Shown here one piece after another: positions 56,062 through 64,000 of a stretch of DNA of 64,000 nt (positions within the stretch are counted from its first letter, which is position 1; every line of letters starts with the position of its first letter). The translations under genes were made by a program, and so were the position numbers. The notes beneath the pieces are model-generated. The model saw nothing but the letters and a program-made list of their open reading frames with translations, made no database searches and had not been told where the DNA came from. Source of the stretch: Reinekea forsetii (GTDB taxonomy: Bacteria > Pseudomonadota > Gammaproteobacteria > Pseudomonadales > Natronospirillaceae). Location of the stretch: the NCBI RefSeq assembly GCF_002795845.1, contig NZ_CP011797.1, forward strand, positions 186,001 through 250,000. The letters are read 5' to 3'.

Positions 56062-56703
56062 GTGAAGTCAGTTATCAAAGGGTTTTTGTTGAGGTTCTGC
56101 GCTCCGTTCGCAATGCTTTGGCTGATCGGCTGCGCCACGGCCCCGGCCATCAGTTCAGTGCCAGAGCTGACCTATAGCCAACAAGCCTATGTGATCGGTA
56201 TTGCCGATCAGTTGCGCATAGATGTCTGGCGCAATGCCGACCTGACTCGTGACGTTAGGGTCCGCCCAGATGGTTTTATTACCATGCCGTTGATGGGCGA
56301 TGTTCAGGCCCAGGGTCAAACACCAGAGGCCTTGGCCGCGATCATCAGCCAAGAACTGAAGGCGGTCATTAAAAATCCGGAAGTGGCCGTGACTGTATCC
56401 AACCCGGTCAGTGTCACCTACCAGTTTCGAGTGCGCGCCCTCGGTCAGGTCAACCAACCCATATCGGTTGCCTTTACCGCAGGTATGACCGTTGTTGACC
56501 TAGTCTTGGCCGCCGGGGGTGTCAGCCCCTTTGGCGCAGCGCAGCGAACCATTTTGTATCGCCTCACGCGCGCGGGCTATGTCGAGCATCCGGTGCACCT
56601 CAATGCCATTTTGCTCAGGGGTGAGATCGCGACCAACTACCTATTACAGCCGGCCGATATTTTAATTATTCCGGAAAAGAGTGTTTGGAAGGGGGAGTTC
56701 TAA
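56062..56703 (+). CDS. Polysaccharide export lipoprotein (Wza-like, XrtA-associated)
   Basis: Outer-membrane or periplasmic export channel component of 213 residues. The N-terminus is a lipoprotein signal ending LIGC followed by ATAPA. The Poly_export domain starts at YVIGIADQLRIDVWRNADLT and includes VRPDGFITMPLMGDVQAQG; a SLBB-like domain follows (about 125-200, GQVNQPISVAFTAGMTVVD), ending PADILIIPEKSVW. It lacks the large C-terminal membrane helix of E. coli Wza, as is usual for PEP-CTERM export proteins. GTG 56062 is preferred; TTG 56056, overlapping the previous stop, is the alternative. AAGGAG serves either. Confidence 0.91.
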   Translation: MKSVIKGFLLRFCAPFAMLWLIGCATAPAISSVPELTYSQQAYVIGIADQLRIDVWRNADLTRDVRVRPDGFITMPLMGDVQAQGQTPEALAAIISQELKAVIKNPEVAVTVSNPVSVTYQFRVRALGQVNQPISVAFTAGMTVVDLVLAAGGVSPFGAAQRTILYRLTRAGYVEHPVHLNAILLRGEIATNYLLQPADILIIPEKSVWKGEF

Positions 56704-58211
56704 TGGATCCAAGTCACCTCAGTGAACTGTTGCATGCCCTGAAGATGGAGCTGCTGCGTTACCGCAATGCGTTGGTCGGGGTTTTTATGCTGCTCTCTGC
56801 TGCCGTCCTGGTGGCCGGCCATCTGTTACCCAAGACCTATAGCTCCAGGGTAACCCTATACGCCGATGTGACCAATATTATCGGCTCCTTGCTGCAAGGC
56901 AAGGCCGAAATTACCAAGATAGACCGGGCTAAGGAAGCCCGTGAGACCATCTTTACCGATCGTATTTTACGCTCAGTGGCGCGCAAGGCCGGATTCGATT
57001 CACCCGATGCGGCTATTGCGCAATTACGTGCGCGGATGGATATTAGTGCCAGCGGTGACTATGTGATGATCCAATATGGCTCGTCGTCGCGCGACGAATC
57101 CTTTAACGTGATCGATGCAACGACGCAAACTTTTCTCGCCGAAGCGGCGCGCAAAAAACGTGAGGAGTCACAGAGTGCATTCGAATTTATCGACGCCCAG
57201 GTAAACAGTTATAAACGGCAATTGGAGCAGGCTGAAGACCGCTTAAAAGACTTCTCGGCGTTGAATATCGACATCACCGAACAAAGTGTGTCGAATCGGG
57301 TGACCCAATTTAAAAATGACATTCAGGTTCTTAAACTGAGCATAGAGGACAGCGTCTCCCGTCTGGCCAGTTTTGAAACCGAACTGCAAAACGAAGCGGA
57401 ATTTTTGCGGATTGAAATCGATCGCAACCAATCGTTCGAGGAGCGTCAACTCGAAGCCTTCGAGCAGCAGTTGGCGGATTTGCGTTTGACCTACCTCGAC
57501 AGCCATCCGGATATTATCAGCCTAAAGGACCAGGTTGACGCCTTGCGCGGTCGGGTGGCGATCATTGTGACCGAGGCGGCCGACAATAAAAGTTTCTCGC
57601 AGATTGAAAACCCATCCTATACCAGTCTAAAGGATGTCATCAATAAAGAGCGCGCGGATCTGACGGCGAATCGAAATCGCTTGTCCAGTACCGAACGCCT
57701 GTTGCAAGGTGAACTGTCGAATGCCGAGACGGTAGCGGAAAAACAGGCGACGCGGCAGGAACTGAACCGAGACTATGCGGTTACCAAGGATGTCTACGAA
57801 GATATGCTGAAACGCCGTGAGAGTGCCCGCTTGTCGATGACGCTTGATATCGAAGGCCAGGGGGTGTCCTACAAAATCCATGAGCCGGCCTCCTACCCGG
57901 TGCGCTCCGATGGTCTGCAGTTGGTGCACTTCGCCCTGCTCGGGCCATTGTTAGGGCTGATGGTGCCGCTGGGCTTTATTCTTGCGTGGTTGCTCATCGA
58001 TCCGCGCATCCGTTCGGCGTCCTTACTTAGCGCGAAGCTGCCGGCCCATTTACCCCTAATGACCTCGATACCCATCTATAACGGTACCTTAGCGAAATTT
58101 ACCAGCCAACGCGCCTTGGTCTTGCTGGGCAGTCTCTGCTTGGCCTATCTGCTGCTCTACGCACTGTTGAGTAGTGGGTCCTTTGAGCTGTCCGCATTAG
58201 GCCTTTTTTAA
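56703..58211 (+). CDS. Chain-length determinant protein (Wzz/GumC-like, XrtA-associated)
   Basis: Inner-membrane polysaccharide co-polymerase of 502 residues. The Wzz domain starts after a first membrane helix (about 25-45) with PKTYSSRVTLYADVTNIIGS; long periplasmic coiled coils follow (about 165-390). A second membrane helix lies near 415-437 with the proline-rich PASYPVRSDG just before it, and a further helix near the C-terminus (LVLLGSLCLAYLLLYALL). No kinase domain is fused; the following gene encodes the CpsD-like partner. ATG 56703 overlaps the previous stop (TAATG) and follows GGGGGAG. Confidence 0.91.
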   Translation: MDPSHLSELLHALKMELLRYRNALVGVFMLLSAAVLVAGHLLPKTYSSRVTLYADVTNIIGSLLQGKAEITKIDRAKEARETIFTDRILRSVARKAGFDSPDAAIAQLRARMDISASGDYVMIQYGSSSRDESFNVIDATTQTFLAEAARKKREESQSAFEFIDAQVNSYKRQLEQAEDRLKDFSALNIDITEQSVSNRVTQFKNDIQVLKLSIEDSVSRLASFETELQNEAEFLRIEIDRNQSFEERQLEAFEQQLADLRLTYLDSHPDIISLKDQVDALRGRVAIIVTEAADNKSFSQIENPSYTSLKDVINKERADLTANRNRLSSTERLLQGELSNAETVAEKQATRQELNRDYAVTKDVYEDMLKRRESARLSMTLDIEGQGVSYKIHEPASYPVRSDGLQLVHFALLGPLLGLMVPLGFILAWLLIDPRIRSASLLSAKLPAHLPLMTSIPIYNGTLAKFTSQRALVLLGSLCLAYLLLYALLSSGSFELSALGLF

Positions 58212-58241
58212 TAGTGAGCCAACGGTTTTTGGAGCGTCGAT

Positions 58242-59066
58242 ATGGATCAAAATAAGCTTGTGCGAGCCTTTGAAAAAAATCGCGCTGAACGGATCCCCAA
58301 GCACCAGGGCACCCAGGATATCAGGCTGCGGACCCTAGCCGATGTTGGGCCGCGCCACGGCGCTGGCAAGGTGCTGCAAGTCGCGCCAGTCACTTCGCTA
58401 TCGGACATGCGCAATCCGCGGCCGATGCCGACCCATGACATGAAAGCAAAGAGCCTAGTCTATGCCGGTATGAAGCATCGCGCAGTACTGAATGCCTATC
58501 GCGAGTTGCGCATTAAATTGCTCGATCAAAGTGAGTCGCAGAATCTCAGCGTAATGATCAGTTCGGCCGACTCGACCGACAATGGTATTACTACCGCGCT
58601 AAATCTGGCGATTTCCTTTTCACTCGAGGTTCATTCCTCCGCACTCTTGATCGACTGCAACCCCTATAGGAGCGACTTGCCGCAATTGGTCACCGCGCCA
58701 CTCACGCTTGGCATCACCGACTTGCTCATGACCGCAGGCATGGGCCTGGGCGAGATAATCTATCCGAGCGGCATCGAGCGGGTGAATGTGATTCCAGTCG
58801 GCAACAGTCCGTCTGCAGCAGTGGAACTGTTTTCCTCGCATGCGATGCAGGATCTGATATATGAATTGAAGAATCGTTACCGCGACCGGGTTATCGTGAT
58901 TAATGCACCGCCGGTGTTGGCCAGCAGCGAAGCGCGGGTGCTGGCGCGCTATTGCGACCAGTGCCTGCTAACGGTGCCCTATGGCCAGGCAGATATGGCC
59001 ACTATTGAAGACGCCATTACAGCACTGGGTTCGACCAATCTGTCCGGCCTGGTTTATCGGCAATAG
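58242..59066 (+). CDS. CpsD/CapB-like tyrosine autokinase homologue with degenerate ATP site (probable pseudokinase)
   Basis: ParA/MinD-fold protein of 274 residues in the place of the XrtA-associated BY-kinase. The N-terminus (LVRAFEKNRAERIP) and YRELRIKLL near 86-94 match that family. The ATP site does not: where BY-kinases have SALPGEGKT, this reads SADSTDNGIT (108-117) with no lysine between residues 93 and 209; Walker A' reads LLIDCNP, so the second Asp is Asn140; Walker B reads VIVINAPPV, with Asn221 for Asp. No tyrosine cluster ends the protein (LVYRQ). The frame is intact, so it is probably expressed as a non-catalytic partner of the chain-length protein. Confidence 0.85.
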   Translation: MDQNKLVRAFEKNRAERIPKHQGTQDIRLRTLADVGPRHGAGKVLQVAPVTSLSDMRNPRPMPTHDMKAKSLVYAGMKHRAVLNAYRELRIKLLDQSESQNLSVMISSADSTDNGITTALNLAISFSLEVHSSALLIDCNPYRSDLPQLVTAPLTLGITDLLMTAGMGLGEIIYPSGIERVNVIPVGNSPSAAVELFSSHAMQDLIYELKNRYRDRVIVINAPPVLASSEARVLARYCDQCLLTVPYGQADMATIEDAITALGSTNLSGLVYRQ

Positions 59067-60262
59067 TGGCTGGGATGATGCCATTGCCGGCAACGGCCTT
59101 ACTAATATTGGGGTGTCTGGCCATGACGCAGAGTGCTGCTCAGGTCGACTGGTCTGGTGCGCTTAGCGGTGAAGTGATAGGCGTCGATCGACAAGTCGGT
59201 GCGTACCTAGTGCCGACGCTCGCGGTCGATTATCAGGGTCGCCAAATGGACCTGTCATGCGCAGTGACCAGCCGACTTGATGGCCAACAGGCAGAGCAAC
59301 CGGTTGAAAGCTGGCAAAGCCAAAACAGTCTCATCTGGCGCCCTGCCGGTAGTCCTCTCTCCGGTCGCCTAGTCTTCGATCATCAGCAGCTCGATCCACC
59401 GCAGATCCGCGCCGAGCGGCAAGCAAATGATGACCTAAGCGGCACACTGGGCCTATTGGTGCCTCAAACCATGAGCCTGGCCCATCAGTTGGAGCTAACC
59501 GGCCGTTATCGTAACCGACGCTCGGGTAACACCTTGCACAACCAACTCGATGAATGGAGCGCAAGCGGTGATTACCGGCTGAACTGGCAACGCGACGCTC
59601 GAACCCAGTGGCGCACCGGCTTGACTCTGCTGCTCAGCGATCGCGGCACGCGGTCAGTGCAGGGCAGTTTGGGCTGGCAATGGCAGGCAACGCGCTTTAG
59701 TCATGCGGCCAGCCTGATCGGGGGGCGCAACGAACAGGATGGCCAAGCGGTCGATAGCCTGGGTTGGAACGGCGTGCTCAGTTATCAGCGGGGCAATTTG
59801 GGATGGCGCCTGCGCGGCGAGCACAGCCAGACCGATGCCATCAGTTTGTTTCAAGCGGCCGGGCTCGATGCGCCCGTTACCCAACAGAGGCAGCTGTTAG
59901 TCGACCAACTGACCGTGAGCGTGTTTGGCGTGCAGCCGATCGACTCGGTGACCCTAACGGCCGACTTTAGCGTGGGCCGGAGCCGCGCGCTCTTTAACCT
60001 GGATCTGCTCGATCTGGATGATCAAGCGCGCCAGCACTTTCAACAGTTTAGGACTGACCTGACTTGGCAGTCGTCCAGCGCTACCTGGGTGCAGCTCGGT
60101 TGGCAGCGACGCTTGCAACAGGAGGTTAGCCGCACCCAGGTCACAGCGGAGCTCAACCGGACCCTGAACCGGCGCTGGTCACTGGACGGCCGTTTGGCCC
60201 AGAATGTGTCGGGCCAGGAGAAACCACTCGATTGGTCGGTGGCCATCAAGTACCAATTTTAA
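59066..60262 (+). CDS. Outer-membrane beta-barrel candidate of the EPS locus
   Basis: A 398-residue protein with an N-terminal hydrophobic signal (LPATALLILGCLAMTQSAAQ), then repeating amphipathic strands rich in Gln, Arg, Trp and alternating hydrophobics, ending VAIKYQF. A terminal Phe and alternating pattern are the usual outer-membrane barrel signature. Position after the kinase-like gene matches the PEP-CTERM-associated barrel proteins often found in these loci, possibly the outer-membrane part of export; sequence similarity is too weak for me to name a family. GTG 59066 overlaps the previous stop by one base; ATG 59075 or 59078 are alternatives. The signal lacks early positive charges, which is unusual. 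Confidence 0.75.
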   Translation: MAGMMPLPATALLILGCLAMTQSAAQVDWSGALSGEVIGVDRQVGAYLVPTLAVDYQGRQMDLSCAVTSRLDGQQAEQPVESWQSQNSLIWRPAGSPLSGRLVFDHQQLDPPQIRAERQANDDLSGTLGLLVPQTMSLAHQLELTGRYRNRRSGNTLHNQLDEWSASGDYRLNWQRDARTQWRTGLTLLLSDRGTRSVQGSLGWQWQATRFSHAASLIGGRNEQDGQAVDSLGWNGVLSYQRGNLGWRLRGEHSQTDAISLFQAAGLDAPVTQQRQLLVDQLTVSVFGVQPIDSVTLTADFSVGRSRALFNLDLLDLDDQARQHFQQFRTDLTWQSSSATWVQLGWQRRLQQEVSRTQVTAELNRTLNRRWSLDGRLAQNVSGQEKPLDWSVAIKYQF

Positions 60263-60380
60263 GCGCCGGGTCGTTACAGACCGCGGGTTTGTGGTCACCG
60301 TGCGACAGGGGTGCTCGCTGGAATCAGTCTGCTCAACAAGGCGAAAAAATGATAACCACTAGAACGGAGTTGGCTGCAAG

Positions 60381-61409
60381 ATGACCACTTTTTTTCACCC
60401 CGAACAGGCGCACACGACGTTGTTTCAAAGCCCCGCCTGGCACCAGGCCTGGCACCACAGTTGGCGACCCATTCTGGAACAGGACCCCCAGCTTAACGCG
60501 ATTTCAGTCGCCGGCGCCTATCAGACATGGGCGTCCCTTAAGGGGATAATACCGGTTTGCAGCTTAGTGCCGTTCGGCTGCCAGGGCCCCCGGTTGGGTT
60601 CGATGCGCAGCGAATACTGGCATCAAGTAGCGGCCATCGACAGCCGGCCGCCGAGTATTGAGGGCTGGCTGCAACGTGCCTTGCCCTATATCAAGCACCA
60701 GCTGTTGTTGCCCGATGTGATATTTGACAGCGCCAGCCACGAAGCGATTCGTCGCTTTGCTGCGGCCCATAAACTGACCCTATTAGAGCGCAACGAGTCG
60801 TGCGCCTATGCCGTTGACTGCCAGAGCCATTCCTTTACCACCTATCTCGCGCAGCTGGGGTCTAGTAGCCGCTTAAAACTCTTTAACCGCCGAAAGCGCT
60901 TGGCACAAGTAGGGCATGTCCGGGTCGTGAACCGCTGGCCAGATATCACCGGCTTCATCGAGCAGATTAATGGCTTTCATCAGTCTCGTTGGGGCCGGCC
61001 CTGTTTCACGGCGCCGAATCGAATCTTTATCGAACAACTCTTGACTCAGTTAGTGGCTGACGGACATCGAGTGGATCTGTCAACGCTAATCGTGGATGAG
61101 CAGGTGGTCTCGGTGCTACTCGATCTAACCGTCAATAAGCGGACCTATAATCTGCAAGGGGGATTCTTGGAGTCTCGTTTCAACGGTATCTCCTTAGGCA
61201 CCCTACATTTTGGTTACCAAATCGAAAAGGCTTTTTTGGACCCTGATGTACTGGCGTATGACTTTATGGCCGGAGACGGTAAAAATAGCAACTACAAGGA
61301 AAAGCTTGCCACCTTGAAGACCCAGTTGGTCGATTTGGCTCTGGTCAAGAGTCGCTGGTTGGCCGCCTGTTATCGTTTGAACGCACAAAAAAATCGTTTG
61401 TTAGATTAG
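60381..61409 (+). CDS. GNAT acyltransferase, CelD/BcsL-like
   Basis: Predicted cytoplasmic acyltransferase of 342 residues with the Acetyltransf_6 domain (about 150-295) found in CelD/BcsL and FemAB-related proteins. Landmarks are the basic SSSRLKLFNRRKRL, FHQSRWGRPCF, and near the C-terminus RTYNLQGGF followed by YDFMAGDGKNSNYKEKLA, which is strongly characteristic. It probably acylates a sugar or amino-sugar of the polymer; donor and acceptor are not known. It is separated from the barrel gene by 118 bases with no obvious terminator. Confidence 0.85.
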   Translation: MTTFFHPEQAHTTLFQSPAWHQAWHHSWRPILEQDPQLNAISVAGAYQTWASLKGIIPVCSLVPFGCQGPRLGSMRSEYWHQVAAIDSRPPSIEGWLQRALPYIKHQLLLPDVIFDSASHEAIRRFAAAHKLTLLERNESCAYAVDCQSHSFTTYLAQLGSSSRLKLFNRRKRLAQVGHVRVVNRWPDITGFIEQINGFHQSRWGRPCFTAPNRIFIEQLLTQLVADGHRVDLSTLIVDEQVVSVLLDLTVNKRTYNLQGGFLESRFNGISLGTLHFGYQIEKAFLDPDVLAYDFMAGDGKNSNYKEKLATLKTQLVDLALVKSRWLAACYRLNAQKNRLLD

Positions 61410-61482
61410 TAGCCCGCGCGCTTTCGAAAATAATTCATTTGTGCCAGAGCTAAACGTTTATAACCGACCATAAGATCCTGCG

Positions 61483-62535
61483 TTAGAGCCTCGGTTTTAT
61501 CCGCTGAAAAGTGAGTTCCTTGGCGCGCTCAATCCAACTGCAATATTGAATGAAATGGCTGATGTTGTCGGTAAAACTAAAGCGTCTTAGGGCAAAAATA
61601 TCGTTACGCCGATGTCGGCCTATATCGATATAGCCGGGTTCGGACGAGAGCGCGGCGATCATCCCCGCCTTACGCACCATTTGTTTTTCACGCGCGCCAA
61701 AGTCGAGATCCGGCCGGCCGGTGGGGTAACAAAAAATGGGCACTGGATGGCGCAGTTCGTCCTGCAGTCGCTGCCAGCTTTGACTGATTTCACGGCGCGC
61801 ATCGTCCTCTCCCATCTGAGTCAAGATCAGATGCCGGCAGGTATGGGGCCCGAACTGGATACAGTCCGATTCGAGTGCGCGCGCCTGGGCCCAGGTCATG
61901 GGTTGATAGCCGATCGGCGCGCTCGCGGGCACCCTCACCCCCAGAGTAAAAGCCAGCTGATCGAGGGCCTGGTGGGTCGATTCTATCGGTTGGCTCTTTA
62001 GGTGGCTTCTAAGCGTGCGGATGAATTGGCGTTTATGGCCCTCATCGTCTAACGCTGCGGCAAAGGATCGTGCTGCAAGGCGGATATTGACGTGGCTTAG
62101 TAGGGTGCGGGTAACGATAAATTCCAACTGATAGTCCCAGGACCAACTCTGCTTATCGAGCATGTCGGTCGCCATAAAGAGGGTAACCGGAATACGATAG
62201 CGTTCAAACAGGGGCAAGGCCAGTTCGGCCTGTTCTTGAAAGCCGTCGTCTAGGGTAAAGGCCACCGCACGCGGCGGTAAGGGTCGTTTATCGATCAGGG
62301 CCTGGGCCAGCTCGTGGATCGAAATGCCGGTATAGCCGTGGTGGGTTAAATAGCTTAGCGCCCGTTCAATGAGGGCTAACGGATGGCCGCGGACGCCGTG
62401 TCTTGGGTCGGCAATACGATGCAGCATAAAAACCGGAACGCATCGGCTGCGCAACGGTTGCATTAGCGTGCCGATAGGATGGGCGGCCAGGGCGCGTACG
62501 GTTAACTCGGATAGTGCTTTCCTTAGCATGCTCAT
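61483..62535 (-). CDS. Second polysaccharide deacetylase family protein
   Basis: NodB-fold protein of 350 residues, distinct from the DUF3473-type enzyme at 53479. PVFMLHRIADPRHG opens the domain, GYTGISIHELAQAL follows, motif 1 is VAFTLDDGFQEQA, and motif 2 is FGPHTCRHLILTQM (metal histidines with an extra spacing residue). FCYPTGRPDLDF is the motif 3 region. Long inserts near 140-220 are seen between motifs 1 and 2. I choose ATG 62535, with TGGA 7-8 bases upstream; the frame runs to 62616. It is probably co-transcribed with the FemAB-like gene 87 bases upstream. The substrate, polymer or lipid-linked sugar, is unknown. Confidence 0.87.
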   Translation of the reverse strand: MSMLRKALSELTVRALAAHPIGTLMQPLRSRCVPVFMLHRIADPRHGVRGHPLALIERALSYLTHHGYTGISIHELAQALIDKRPLPPRAVAFTLDDGFQEQAELALPLFERYRIPVTLFMATDMLDKQSWSWDYQLEFIVTRTLLSHVNIRLAARSFAAALDDEGHKRQFIRTLRSHLKSQPIESTHQALDQLAFTLGVRVPASAPIGYQPMTWAQARALESDCIQFGPHTCRHLILTQMGEDDARREISQSWQRLQDELRHPVPIFCYPTGRPDLDFGAREKQMVRKAGMIAALSSEPGYIDIGRHRRNDIFALRRFSFTDNISHFIQYCSWIERAKELTFQRIKPRL

Positions 62536-62622
62536 ATTTATTCCATCAAATATAACCATTAACTTTGTCACAAAATGGGGCCTAGCAATAGAGTAGTTTT
62601 GGGATCGACTCTGCAAATTTCA

Positions 62623-64000
62623 CTATGGAATATTTTTTATAATGGGCGGGCCGATTATTTTTGTTAGCCAGACTGGCAATTTTTGCCACAGCTTGATAAG
62701 CAATTTTAACTTGGGGTTGTCGGGGTTATGACTGCGCGAGGCTGTCCCTATCGTCGTGGGATAATACCAATAGTGTGCCACCGGCAGGGCGCCCCATTGT
62801 TTTTTGAATTTATAGGTATTGGCGTCTTGGGTCGAACGGCCAAAGTCAAAAAAACCATAACCCTCGGCGATGGCGTGGGTCAGGATTTGTCGGTACATCC
62901 ACATGTTCATATTCAAGCCATTGACCGACCTAAGCGTGGACGCCCAGGGTATTTCGAGCACCTCCTGATAGCCCAGTAAAAAGCCCACTGAGACCGCCTT
63001 GGCGTCAAGGTAGCAGACCACCAAGCTGGCCTTCAATTCTCGTGCGGCTAACAGTTGAGCAAACCAGACCTTGCTATACACTGGGGTGCCTAGGTCGCGC
63101 ATGTTGTGGGCGAATACTCGATAGAAGTCATCGAGCAATTCCGCGCCGCCGAAGCGCACAGCTGGTTTAGATGTCTTGGCCTTATTGACCTGCGCACGTA
63201 CCTTTGCACCCAGTTCGGCCTCGAGGTCGGCGTCGCGCTCCGGCAGGCGCCGAATCATGCTGACTTTTTCATCGACGCAGGGGAATGGCAGGCCTGCCAG
63301 GGTGGTGCGAATTTCGATTTGGTCCAGTGCATCCGTTGTCACCAGATTGCGCGACTGCGCGATCAGTTGCTCGGCTATATCGCGGTAGGCCGTGAGCGGC
63401 CCGCCATAATTAAAAAAGCCAACCGATACCGCCTGCCGGCCAAAGAGTCGGCTGCGCATCAGAGTGACCGGCAGGCCGCCGACGACCGTGCCCGAATCGA
63501 GCGCGAGCAAAATTTTGCAGCGATGGCCAAAGGCCGTTTGGATGGTGTTGTGAATGACCGGTAGATGATAGACACTGGCCAGGTCGGCCTGCTGCTGCAC
63601 GAAATTCTGCCAGAGCGGATCTTGGGGATCTTCTAGCCAGCGCCATGCAATGTTTTTGCCATAGTGAGCCAAGGTTCGGGTAAAGCGACTCGGCAACTGC
63701 GTTCTTGTAGCGGGTGCCGACTCTTGCAATAGACGGGTGGTTGCCAACCGGATCTGCGCGATGGCCAGCTCGGTGTCACGCACCGTGCAGGAGATGCTGT
63801 GCATCTGTAATTTGAGGGCAGTAAGTTGAACCGCGTTCGCGCTAGCAGCCTTAAATAAGCTTGCGAGGCGACCCTTATCAGCCTGCATTTTTTTTAATTT
63901 TTTTGCTAAGGCTTGGCTCTGCTGCTGTAAATCTTTCAACTCGCCATAGACCTGCTCAGCCAACGGCGTGGCCAGACTGGCGTTATAGGCCTGTGGATCC
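62623..64000 (-). CDS. FemAB/GNAT protein, XrtA-associated type, 5' end beyond window
   Basis: The frame is open to base 64000, so the N-terminus is outside; about 459 residues are visible. The first 110 visible residues (after ATPLAEQVYGELKDLQQQ) are a predicted coiled coil rich in Leu, Lys and Gln. The FemAB-like domain follows with DPLWQNFVQQQADLASVYHL, VGGLPVTLMRSRLFGRQAVS, NYGGPL, LGAKVRAQVNKAKTSKP, and the diagnostic end IAEGYGFFDFGRSTQDANTY then KFKKQWGA. Such proteins are common in PEP-CTERM loci and may add acyl or aminoacyl groups to the polymer; the reaction is unproven. The TTG at 63963 is internal. Confidence 0.88.
   Translation of the reverse strand, partial: DPQAYNASLATPLAEQVYGELKDLQQQSQALAKKLKKMQADKGRLASLFKAASANAVQLTALKLQMHSISCTVRDTELAIAQIRLATTRLLQESAPATRTQLPSRFTRTLAHYGKNIAWRWLEDPQDPLWQNFVQQQADLASVYHLPVIHNTIQTAFGHRCKILLALDSGTVVGGLPVTLMRSRLFGRQAVSVGFFNYGGPLTAYRDIAEQLIAQSRNLVTTDALDQIEIRTTLAGLPFPCVDEKVSMIRRLPERDADLEAELGAKVRAQVNKAKTSKPAVRFGGAELLDDFYRVFAHNMRDLGTPVYSKVWFAQLLAARELKASLVVCYLDAKAVSVGFLLGYQEVLEIPWASTLRSVNGLNMNMWMYRQILTHAIAEGYGFFDFGRSTQDANTYKFKKQWGALPVAHYWYYPTTIGTASRSHNPDNPKLKLLIKLWQKLPVWLTKIIGPPIIKNIP

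Overview
The window is a chromosomal segment of a gammaproteobacterium. The order mnmG-rsmG-parA-parB-atpIBEFHAGDC is the origin-proximal arrangement of Pseudomonadales/Oceanospirillales-type bacteria. A LexA-type SOS box before uvrD, TldD/PmbA, DjlA, SerA with an ACT domain, a PA3496-like small protein and a DUF3461 protein fit the same group. A maltose importer and a PEP-CTERM/exosortase-type (XrtA) exopolysaccharide locus suggest a free-living, probably aquatic heterotroph; that ecological reading is inference. No tRNA, rRNA, CRISPR array, insertion sequence or prophage was recognised.

Layout. 1-3688: tRNA and rRNA modification genes (mnmG, cut by the left edge; rsmG) run into the chromosome partition pair parA-parB. 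3786-10985: the complete F1Fo ATP synthase operon, from a good sigma70-type promoter to a strong intrinsic terminator. 10986-20084: fbp, preceded by a structured intergenic segment; a drug/metabolite transporter; a CHASE-PAS-GGDEF-EAL c-di-GMP protein; an unrecognised actin-fold-like protein; SRPBCC and RluA-type proteins; rmuC; DUF4404. 20308-27554: tldD-pmbA, a UvrD/Rep-family helicase, a 468-base spacer with a CRP-like site and a possible 39-residue membrane protein, then djlA and aguB. 27723-33675: cytochrome c5-like protein, azoR, yqjG, serA, a lipoprotein and a chemoreceptor. 33887-38773: a 58-residue membrane protein and malE-malF-malG. MalG has an unusually large extra periplasmic segment, and malK is not in the window. 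38904-51141: convergent ppk and ppx, gamma carbonic anhydrase, a PA3496-like protein, a second GGDEF-EAL protein, LexA-boxed uvrD with a DNA glycosylase, DUF3461 and an AEC transporter.

51138-64000: an exopolysaccharide locus of the kind linked to exosortase. Leftward from an AT-rich divergent promoter region run a DUF3473-type polysaccharide deacetylase, a TviB-like nucleotide-sugar dehydrogenase and an ExeA/GspA-like ATPase. Rightward run the initiating sugar transferase, the Wza-like export lipoprotein, the Wzz/GumC-like chain-length protein, a BY-kinase/CpsD-like protein, an outer-membrane barrel candidate and a CelD/BcsL-type acyltransferase. A second deacetylase and a FemAB-like protein, cut by the right edge, lie on the minus strand. 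No exosortase, Wzx, Wzy or dedicated glycosyltransferase is visible, so the locus probably continues past the right edge.

The most notable observations are: the CpsD-like protein has lost the P-loop lysine and two further catalytic acidic residues and looks like a pseudokinase; a perfect CRP half-site palindrome sits about 40.5 bp from a predicted start in front of an unannotated microprotein; MalG carries an insertion of roughly 125 residues; the atpC-fbp spacer has two nested inverted-repeat structures; and both GGDEF-EAL proteins have degenerate cyclase motifs but intact EAL motifs. All calls come from reading the sequence. No database search was possible.
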